A stretch of 9,674 nucleotides of DNA from Verrucomicrobiota bacterium (GTDB lineage: Bacteria > Verrucomicrobiota > Verrucomicrobiia > Opitutales > Opitutaceae), in the NCBI GenBank assembly GCA_023443985.1, contig JAEZSJ010000167.1, forward strand, positions 1 through 9,674, in the 5' to 3' direction. A model generated the notes under the pieces. The model was not told the origin of the DNA and made no database searches. It saw only the letters and a program-made list of their open reading frames with translations. This document shows positions 1 through 4,760 of the stretch, piece by piece (position 1 is the first letter of the stretch; the number at the start of each line of letters is the position of its first letter). A program made the position numbers and the translations under genes.

Positions 1-24
1 GCGGCGAGTGCCGTCGGCCCGGGC

Positions 25-43
25 GGGCGCCCGGGGGGCGCCC
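25..43. repeat. GC hairpin upstream of aat
   Basis: Bases 25-31 (gggcgcc) pair with 37-43 (ggcgccc) around a five-base loop, within about 60 bases that are almost pure G and C. No T-run follows on the plus strand. It may be the terminator of a gene left of the window, or simply part of the GC-rich leader of aat. I see no coding sequence in bases 1-104. Confidence 0.3.
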
Positions 44-104
44 CGGGGCGGGTGGGCCCGCGCGCGACTTGCGCGGACGGACCGGCTCGCCACCCTGGCG
101 GGCG

Positions 105-776
105 ATGCGCATGCCGGCGTTTCCCGACCCCTATCCCTTCCCGGATCCGAGCTTGGCGGATGATGACGGGCTGGTCGCGCTCGGGGTGCCGGTCACGCCG
201 GCGAATCTGCGGGCCGCCTACGCGCGGGGGATCTTCCCGTGGCCGTTCTCGGCGCGGCATCCGGTGCCGTGGGTGAGCCCCGGGGAGCGGGCGGTGCTCG
301 AGTTCGCACGGCTGCATGTGCCGAAAACATTGCGACAGGCCCGGCGGCGGTCGCCGTGGACGTTCACGATCGACCGGGCGTTCGAGGCGGTGATGGCGGC
401 CTGCGCGGCGGCGCGGCGGCCGGGGCAGCGCGGCACGTGGATCACGCCCGGCATGCGGGCGGGCTACGCGGCGCTGCACCGGGAGGGCGGGGCGCACAGC
501 GTGGAGGTGTGGGAGGGCGAGCGGCTGGTGGGCGGGCTGTACGGCGTCGACGCCGGCGGTCTCTTCACCGGGGAGAGCATGTTTCACCTCGAACCCAACG
601 CGTCGAAGCTCGCGCTCCTGCAGCTCATCGACCATCTCGCCGCCCGCGGTGCGACCTGGATCGACATCCAGCAGCTCACGCCGCATTTCGAGGTGCTCGG
701 CGCCCGGGTGTGGTCGCGGCGGGAGTTCCTGGCGGCGCTGCGGCGGGAGCTCGCCGTGGGGTGCCGCCTGTTCTGA
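105..776 (+). CDS. aat: Leucyl/phenylalanyl-tRNA--protein transferase
   Basis: A cytosolic enzyme that moves Leu or Phe from charged tRNA to the N-terminal Arg or Lys of proteins, creating N-degrons read by ClpS/ClpAP. From ATG 105 the product is 223 residues, close to the usual family length. Family landmarks occur in order: the N-terminal FPDPYPFPDPSLADDDGLVALG stretch, FPWP (44-47), TWI, HSVEVW (131-136), GGLYGV (143-148), GESMF (156-160), NASK (165-168) and IDIQ (186-189), whose Asp and Gln match the catalytic pair of the E. coli enzyme, then HFEVLGA (194-200). The usual WWSP motif reads WVSP and the usual DCQ reads DIQ; neither looks disabling. ATG 111, two codons later, and TTG 69 are alternative starts. 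None has a Shine-Dalgarno sequence, and homology begins only after ATG 111. No clpS or clpA is visible; those genes may lie to the left. Confidence 0.95.
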   Translation: MRMPAFPDPYPFPDPSLADDDGLVALGVPVTPANLRAAYARGIFPWPFSARHPVPWVSPGERAVLEFARLHVPKTLRQARRRSPWTFTIDRAFEAVMAACAAARRPGQRGTWITPGMRAGYAALHREGGAHSVEVWEGERLVGGLYGVDAGGLFTGESMFHLEPNASKLALLQLIDHLAARGATWIDIQQLTPHFEVLGARVWSRREFLAALRRELAVGCRLF

Positions 777-785
777 AGACGAAGA

Positions 786-811
786 ACCCGGTCCGCCGAA
801 GCAGACCGGGT
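786..811 (-). terminator. Hairpin between convergent aat and TonB-like gene
   Basis: A perfect 8-bp inverted repeat, ACCCGGTC (786-793) and GACCGGGT (804-811), encloses a 10-base loop in the 76-base gap between two convergent genes. Read on the minus strand, it lies 41 bases past the stop of the TonB-like gene and is followed by the T-rich stretch TTCTTCGTCTTC. On the plus strand the tail is only CCTTGAG. It therefore best fits the minus-strand gene and may also stop aat transcripts. Confidence 0.6.
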
Positions 812-852
812 CCTTGAGGCGTCCCGCCCGCAACCCCGGGGCGGTACGCGGG

Positions 853-1605
853 TCAGTGCGTGGCGCCGCCGTTGGTGATGCCCTTGGTGGCGGTGAAGTT
901 GAACTCCTGCACGGCGAACACACGGGTCGAGCTGCCCTTGCGCAGCGGCGGCGTGAACGACCATTGCTTCACGGCCTCGATCGCGGCGGCGGCGAACTCC
1001 GGCCGGCTCGCGTCGGCGGAGGACACGACGTGCACCACGCCCGCCTCGTCGATGAAGAACGAGACCGCGGCGAACCCGTCGACGTTCTGCTTCTGCAGTT
1101 CGGGCGGGTAGACGGGCACCACGAGGTTCACGACCTCGGGGGTGGCATCCAGCTCGCCGAGCTTGCAGAGTCCGACCTCGAGGTCGTCGACGAACTTGAG
1201 GAAGTTGCGGACCGTCTCCTGGAAATCGCCCTGGACGATGAGCATGCCCTCGCGACGGAAATCGATGCGGAGGTTGAAGCGCTGCGGGAGGGCGGCGGGA
1301 TCGGCGGCGGGGCGGAACCGCCAGGCGCGCACCGCGCGCTCGGCGGACTCGGCGAACTCCTCGCGGCTGTAGGCGCTGATGAAGGTCTCGAGGAGCGAGC
1401 CGTCGGCCGCGACGAGGATCTGGACCTGGGCGTAGCCTTCGGGCACGTTCTTGTTGGTGAGCGACATCGGGAACGTGGGTTCCACGTAGTGCTCGACCCG
1501 GTAGCTCTCGCCGAGCACCTTGGGGATGCGGGAGTTCTGGGCGTGGCCGATCGCCGGTTGGCACAGGGCGGCGGCGAGGAGAAGGAAGGGGAGTTTGGTT
1601 TTCAT
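853..1605 (-). CDS. Exported protein with two TonB C-terminal-like repeats
   Basis: A 250-residue protein with a clear signal peptide (MKTKLPFLLLAAALCQPAIGHAQ, cleavage near 21-23), so periplasmic or secreted. Two TonB C-terminal-type repeats follow, at about 37-115 and 160-237. They align with each other: an initial P-x-(Y/F)P start, then a GYAQVQILVAADGSLLE or GFAAVSFFIDEAGVVHV strand pair, and the hallmark RAVRAWRFRPA or EAVKQWSFTPP. In TonB this fold contacts the TonB box of outer-membrane receptors. Here there is no retained membrane anchor, no Pro-rich spanning region and no exbB/exbD next door, so classical energy transduction is unlikely; a role in envelope protein contacts is inferred. 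The frame is open upstream to 1791, but that part would overlap the divergent gene's start and lacks a signal peptide, so the ATG at 1605 is preferred. Annotation pipelines would probably call it an energy transducer TonB. Confidence 0.85.
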   Translation of the reverse strand: MKTKLPFLLLAAALCQPAIGHAQNSRIPKVLGESYRVEHYVEPTFPMSLTNKNVPEGYAQVQILVAADGSLLETFISAYSREEFAESAERAVRAWRFRPAADPAALPQRFNLRIDFRREGMLIVQGDFQETVRNFLKFVDDLEVGLCKLGELDATPEVVNLVVPVYPPELQKQNVDGFAAVSFFIDEAGVVHVVSSADASRPEFAAAAIEAVKQWSFTPPLRKGSSTRVFAVQEFNFTATKGITNGGATH

Positions 1606-1789
1606 GGCGTCTGTTGAGTGAATCCCGCGAGCGGGGCGATTCCCGCCGGGCCCCGTGTTTTTTCCGCACGACGCGCCTGCGCGCTTTTCAGCCGCGGACG
1701 TTCCCGCCAACTTCGCGGAGCCGGCGCCGACGGTCCTTTTCGTGCAACCCCCCGGCGCCACCGCCCGCCCCGCGAGTATCCAAAACTCC
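1606..1789. promoter_or_regulatory. Divergent intergenic promoter region
   Basis: These 184 bases separate two divergently transcribed exported-protein genes and must carry both promoters. I find no pair of hexamers close enough to a sigma-70 consensus at proper spacing to name, and no clear operator repeat. Neither gene has a Shine-Dalgarno sequence in front of it. Confidence 0.4.
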
Positions 1790-2617
1790 ATGAAGCCGTA
1801 CTTCGCCCTCGCCCTCCTCCTGTGTCTGCTGGCCCCCGTGCGCGCCGGTCGCGACGACCCCGAGGAACACCACCGCCGCCCGGAGACCGGGCGGGCGGTG
1901 CTCTACTCGGGGGAGAACTTCGAGGGCGTGGCCGTCGAGCTGCTGCCCGGCGCGGTGGTGCCGAACCTCGGCGACCTGCGGTTCTCCGACGGGCGGAAGG
2001 TGCAGGACCGGATCTCCTCCGTGCGGGTTTTCGGGCCGCTCAAGGTCGAGCTGTATTCAGACTCCGATTTCCGCGGCGAGAAGCTCGAGGTCGACAGCGA
2101 GATCGCGCGGCTCAACCGCGTGCCGCGCCGGCGGGGCTCCACCTGGGACAACTGCGTGAGCTCCGTGCGGATCTCCGGCGGGCACCCCGGCCGCGACGAA
2201 CGGGACCGCGACGAACGGGACCGCGACGACGACCGCGGACGGGACCGCAACCCCGGCCGCAGCTCGGTGGCGGACGCCGAGCGGCTGGTCACCCGCGCCT
2301 ACCGCGAGCTGTTGCAGCGCGAGCCGAACGCGGCGGAGTTGCGCCACTACCGGGACGCGATCACGGACCAGGACTGGGGGCGGGCCGCGGTCTACGACGA
2401 CATCCGCGCCTCGCGCGAGTACCGTTCGCTGGAGGCGGAGCGCATCATCGAACGGACGTATCGCGACCTGCTCGGCCGTGCCCCGGATCCCTCCGGCCGT
2501 GCGAAATGGCGGCGCAAGCTCATGGACGACGACTGGAGCGAGGGGCGGTTGCGCGACGAGATCCGCCGATCCGATGAATACCGGCGGCGGGAACGCCTGC
2601 CGCCGGGCGGCCACTGA
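1790..2617 (+). CDS. Exported beta/gamma-crystallin-like protein with DUF4214-like repeats
   Basis: A 275-residue exported protein. Residues 1-20 are a signal peptide (start MKPYFALALLLCLLAPVRAG). Residues 36-130 look like two beta/gamma-crystallin Greek keys (AVLYSGENFEGVAVEL and VELYSDSDFRGEKLEV). The second ends in DNCVSS (120-125), an exact match to the family's calcium motif N/D-N/D-x-x-S/T-S. The first has QDRISS (72-77), one residue off. Residues 131-158 are an Arg/Asp-rich linker encoded by a short tandem repeat. Residues 163-212 and 216-265 are two copies of a helical unit ending in SREYR or SDEYR with YRELLQREPN or YRDLLGRAPDPSG inside, typical of DUF4214, a module found on secreted and surface proteins. 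Binding of calcium or an envelope polymer is inferred. The frame is open from 1655, but the signal peptide fixes the start at ATG 1790. No enzymatic motif is seen. Confidence 0.85.
   Translation: MKPYFALALLLCLLAPVRAGRDDPEEHHRRPETGRAVLYSGENFEGVAVELLPGAVVPNLGDLRFSDGRKVQDRISSVRVFGPLKVELYSDSDFRGEKLEVDSEIARLNRVPRRRGSTWDNCVSSVRISGGHPGRDERDRDERDRDDDRGRDRNPGRSSVADAERLVTRAYRELLQREPNAAELRHYRDAITDQDWGRAAVYDDIRASREYRSLEAERIIERTYRDLLGRAPDPSGRAKWRRKLMDDDWSEGRLRDEIRRSDEYRRRERLPPGGH
2191..2229 (+). repeat. 15-bp in-frame tandem repeat encoding RDERD linker
   Basis: Two perfect adjacent copies of CCGCGACGAACGGGA (2191-2205 and 2206-2220) are followed by a 9-base partial copy (2221-2229) and a degenerate stretch. 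The unit is a multiple of three, so copy-number change would lengthen or shorten the Arg/Asp linker without a frameshift. Confidence 0.9.
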
Positions 2618-2657
2618 GCTGCGACGGTTCGGCCATTCGACGAGAGTTGAGAGACGA

Positions 2658-2725
2658 GGGCCGGGCCTTCGGGGATGACGACCGGGTCGTGGCACCGGTC
2701 CGGGCTCTTCAGCATCGCCCGGCCC
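2658..2725. terminator. Possible structured region between convergent genes
   Basis: In the 151 bases between the crystallin-like gene and gmk, a 9-bp inverted repeat (2658-2666 GGGCCGGGC with 2717-2725 GCCCGGCCC) encloses a smaller one (2680-2685 GACCGG with 2695-2700 CCGGTC). No T-run follows on either strand. It could halt converging transcripts, but in sequence this rich in G and C it may be chance. Confidence 0.25.
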
Positions 2726-2768
2726 GCGTCACTTGACGGTGGACCCGCGTCCGCCGCAACACGGCTGA

Positions 2769-3362
2769 TCAGGCGCGGGTGCGCGCCGCACGCCAGACCT
2801 CGAGCAGCGCGGCGCAGTCGGCCTCGCGGCTGGTGCTGGCGATGCGATACTGGAAACGGTCGGCCTCGCGCAGCTCCTCGAGTGCGGTCTGCATCCGGCG
2901 CTCGATATCGGCGGGGTCGTCGCCCCGGCCGCCGAGGCGTGCCCGCAGTTCGTCGATCGTGGCCGGCGCCACGAACACGGTGACGAGTGCACGCCGCAGC
3001 ACGGGATCGGTCTCCGCCACGGCGGAGACGCTGCGCACGCCCTGCACGTCGATCGCCGCGATGAGGCTCACGCCCGCGGCGAGTTTCTCGAGCACCGTGC
3101 GTCGGAGAGTGCCGTAGCGGTGTTTGCCGTGGACGCGGGCCCACTCGAGAAACTCGCCGCGCGCGAGCGCCTCGTCGAACTGGGCCTCGGAAAGAAAATG
3201 GTAGTGCACTCCGTCCACCTCGCCCGGGCGCAGCGGCCGCGTGGTGGCGGTGACAACACGCTCGACGCCGGGCTGCTCCGTCACGAGGCGCTCGCAGAGC
3301 GTGGTCTTGCCGGAGCCGGCGGGGCCCGCGAGGAGGAGCAGCACAGGGTGGGCGTCGGCCAT
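2769..3362 (-). CDS. gmk: Guanylate kinase
   Basis: A cytosolic enzyme that phosphorylates GMP to GDP with ATP, an essential step in guanine nucleotide supply. The product has 197 residues, near the family norm of about 205. The P-loop is GPAGSGKT (13-20). The GMP-binding region follows as TATTRPLRPGEVDGVHYHF with Arg42, Arg45 and Tyr54, then FLEW with Glu73, YGT with Tyr83, and IDVQGV with Asp105, matching the conserved GMP contacts of known guanylate kinases. The lid segment RLGGRGDDPADIERRM (142-157) is also typical. The ATG at 3362 is the only start just ahead of the P-loop; longer versions of the frame would run into the upstream gene. The upstream membrane-protein gene ends 14 bases before this start, so the two are probably co-transcribed. 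There is no Shine-Dalgarno sequence. Confidence 0.97.
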   Translation of the reverse strand: MADAHPVLLLLAGPAGSGKTTLCERLVTEQPGVERVVTATTRPLRPGEVDGVHYHFLSEAQFDEALARGEFLEWARVHGKHRYGTLRRTVLEKLAAGVSLIAAIDVQGVRSVSAVAETDPVLRRALVTVFVAPATIDELRARLGGRGDDPADIERRMQTALEELREADRFQYRIASTSREADCAALLEVWRAARTRA

Positions 3363-3376
3363 GGCGAGAAGGCGGG

Positions 3377-3916
3377 TCAGTAGGTGAACGCAACGGTCGC
3401 GAGCACCAACCCGTAGCCGGCGAGCAATGCCCCGAGCACACGCGGCCGGCCCGGCCTCGCGAAGAGCCAGCCGAAGAAATCCCGCAGACGATAGGGATAC
3501 GCGCCGAGGTAGATCGCGGCGACGATCGCGACGTACACGGCGGCGACCATCAACCGGCGCTGGGGAAACGCGAGTTCCATGTAGGCGGCGTAGAGGAGCT
3601 CGCCGGCGGCCAGCAGCGTGACGACCGCCAAGCCGCGTACGGCGAGGAAGTCCGGCGCGTGGCTGAAGCTCAGAAGCGCTATGGCGCCGAAGGCGATCAG
3701 GAGCAGGGGCTTGGGCAGCAGCTCGTCGGCGGCGCCCAGATGGACGAGGCGCCAGAGGAACCACAGCGAACCGGTGCCCATGAACAACCACGCGGCGCGG
3801 CGCGAGCGCGGGAGGGCCTTGGCGGTGGCGCCCACCGCCGGGCCGTTCCAGAGCAGAAGCCCGCCGAGGGCGAGCAGGAGGAGGGCCGGCAGAAGGGTGG
3901 CGACGAAAAGGGACAT
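3377..3916 (-). CDS. Six-helix membrane protein of unknown function
   Basis: I do not recognise this family. The 179-residue product looks like an integral inner-membrane protein with about six hydrophobic segments: roughly 3-24, 41-60, 68-86, 92-112, 121-141 and 159-178. Loops are short and contain Arg-rich turns (LPRSRRAAW, PYRLRDFFGWLFARPGRPR) that would favour a cytoplasmic position. There is no signal peptide separate from the first helix and no catalytic motif or repeat. It lies 14 bases upstream of gmk on the same strand, suggesting one transcript, though a shared job with guanylate kinase is not implied. Third codon positions are strongly G/C, supporting real coding. The start is the ATG at 3916; a purine-rich AGGA lies too far upstream (about 14 bases) to be a good ribosome site. 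Confidence 0.8.
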   Translation of the reverse strand: MSLFVATLLPALLLLALGGLLLWNGPAVGATAKALPRSRRAAWLFMGTGSLWFLWRLVHLGAADELLPKPLLLIAFGAIALLSFSHAPDFLAVRGLAVVTLLAAGELLYAAYMELAFPQRRLMVAAVYVAIVAAIYLGAYPYRLRDFFGWLFARPGRPRVLGALLAGYGLVLATVAFTY

Positions 3917-3949
3917 GGCGGTCCCAGGAGTCCTACTCGGTCACGTTCT

Positions 3950-4066
3950 CCGCCGTCGAGCCTGCTTTGCACGGCGGCGACCCGCCCGCGCCCGCGCACC
4001 GGCGGACGGGTGCGGCGTGGAGTCTGAAAATGGGGCCGGCCGCCCCCCACGGGCGGCCGGCTTTTT
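3950..4066 (+). ncRNA. Possible small structured RNA ending in a terminator
   Basis: Read on the plus strand, three hairpins follow one another: 3950-3956 with 3971-3977 (CCGCCGT/ACGGCGG), 3995-4000 with 4009-4014 (CGCACC/GGTGCG), and the strong 11-bp terminator stem at 4035-4061 with its T-run. No plus-strand gene precedes them, since the neighbour on that side is the minus-strand membrane-protein gene. A short non-coding transcript is one explanation; a relic of a lost gene's end is another. No promoter is recognised. I checked for tRNA, SRP RNA and 6S features and found none. Confidence 0.25.
4035..4066 (+). terminator. Strong rho-independent terminator, plus strand
   Basis: A perfect 11-bp stem, GCCGGCCGCCC (4035-4045) and GGGCGGCCGGC (4051-4061), with loop CCCAC is followed directly by TTTTT (4062-4066). 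This is the best intrinsic terminator in the window. On the minus strand the stem is followed by CCCATTTTC, so weaker stopping of transcripts from the right is possible. The plus-strand RNA it would end is not obvious. Confidence 0.85.
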
Positions 4067-4313
4067 CTACCCAAACCGATAATCGGTGCAGGGGAAGAAA
4101 AGTGAATGTTCGTGCACTGTGAGGTGCGGCCGGGCGCCGTCCAGCCGCGTTCGTGCTCCGGAGGTGCAAAATCCTGCGAAAATGGTTACGAACGCCCGAG
4201 TCGGCGGCCGGTTCAGGACGGAAGTCACGGCGCCGCGAGGCGAGGCGGACGCGGTGGAAACGTCGGGTGACGCCGGCGGAGCCGAGCGCGATGGCGTCCT
4301 GCGCGGGCGTGCC

Positions 4314-4323
4314 GGGGGGGGGG
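4314..4323 (+). repeat. Homopolymer run of ten G
   Basis: Ten consecutive G residues, the longest homopolymer I noticed in the window. It lies outside any intact gene, just past the stop of the minus-strand remnant. Confidence 0.9.
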
Positions 4324-4343
4324 CGATCCGTGGTGACAGTGCT

Positions 4344-4490
4344 TCAGTTCACGAGATCGCTGCCCGCTTCCACCGTGTACGTCTTGAACTCCTCGTTGAT
4401 TGGCCTGGTCGTCGCATTGTGCCCGTTGGCCATTGGGCGGAGCTCGAACGAGCCCTTTACTGGACAGGGGTGACTGAGTGTCCACGAGAT
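4344..4490 (-). pseudogene. C-terminal coding remnant, family unknown
   Basis: Between stop codons on the minus strand lies a 48-residue frame ending at TGA (4344-4346). Part of it reads SFELRPMANGHNATTRP, then INEEFKTYTVEAGSDLVN. Its third codon positions are almost all G or C and its composition looks like a normal soluble protein, unlike the other frames here. It has no convincing start and stops abruptly at TAG (4491-4493), with no continuation in nearby frames. I do not recognise the family. The best reading is the surviving C-terminal piece of a gene cut by an insertion or deletion; chance is not excluded. Confidence 0.35.
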
Positions 4491-4546
4491 CTACGATCCT
4501 CCCTGGCTCTTCCGGTTTCTTGGCAGGCGGCTGAGAGAGTCTGAGA

Positions 4547-4690
4547 TTGGTTGAACGAAACGGCGCGTACTTGGTCTATGGTGGCAACCTGCGAGGCCAC
4601 CGACCCGTCCAGCTCAGTCTCGTGACTCTGATCAACGTGGAGGCGTTGATCGCCGCCGATCATCCGATCCGCGCGATCGGCGCGCGTTGT
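4547..4690 (+). pseudogene. N-terminal relic of an IS transposase
   Basis: The frame from TTG 4547 encodes, at residues 21-45, the string VQLSLVTLINVEALIAADHP then IRAI. This resembles the N-terminus of IS4/IS5/IS1182-type transposases, where a 'vnLe-lvPaDHplR-I' segment starts the DUF772-type domain. After about residue 48 the frame becomes featureless and runs into the 3' end of the nitroreductase gene, so the catalytic DDE part is missing. I found no matching terminal inverted repeats. It is inferred to be a dead remnant; exact family assignment is not possible from this short piece. Confidence 0.5.
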
Positions 4691-4760
4691 GTCGCTCATC
4701 AGGCCGGGGCCGTTTGGGCCCGGGGCAGTGCCACGCCGCGCCTCCCCTCGCCGCGTTCTA

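Larger units (their letters stand above)
4067..4760. other. Gene-poor stretch with decayed fragments
   Basis: About 700 bases without an intact gene. Its A+T content is visibly higher than that of its flanks in several places. It contains a small palindrome (ACCGAT-A-ATCGGT, 4075-4087), a run of ten G (4314-4323), a minus-strand coding remnant (4344-4490) and a transposase N-terminal relic (4547-4690). This looks like an old insertion scar now eroding. Open frames elsewhere in it have no recognisable protein character. Confidence 0.6.

Noticed and set aside
853..1605. A complete TonB-ExbB-ExbD transport system
   Set aside because: Only a TonB C-terminal-like exported protein is present, without anchor, Pro-rich region or partner genes.
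584..1669. Long minus-strand open frame of about 360 codons overlapping aat and the TonB-like gene
   Set aside because: It is a different frame of the TonB-like gene. The translation is Arg/Pro-rich with no family motif, as expected of shadow frames in GC-rich DNA.
3917..4066. tRNA, SRP RNA or 6S RNA in the hairpin cluster
   Set aside because: No T-loop consensus, no acceptor pairing, no SRP tetraloop/GGAAGCAGC-type signature and no long 6S bulged stem could be found on either strand.
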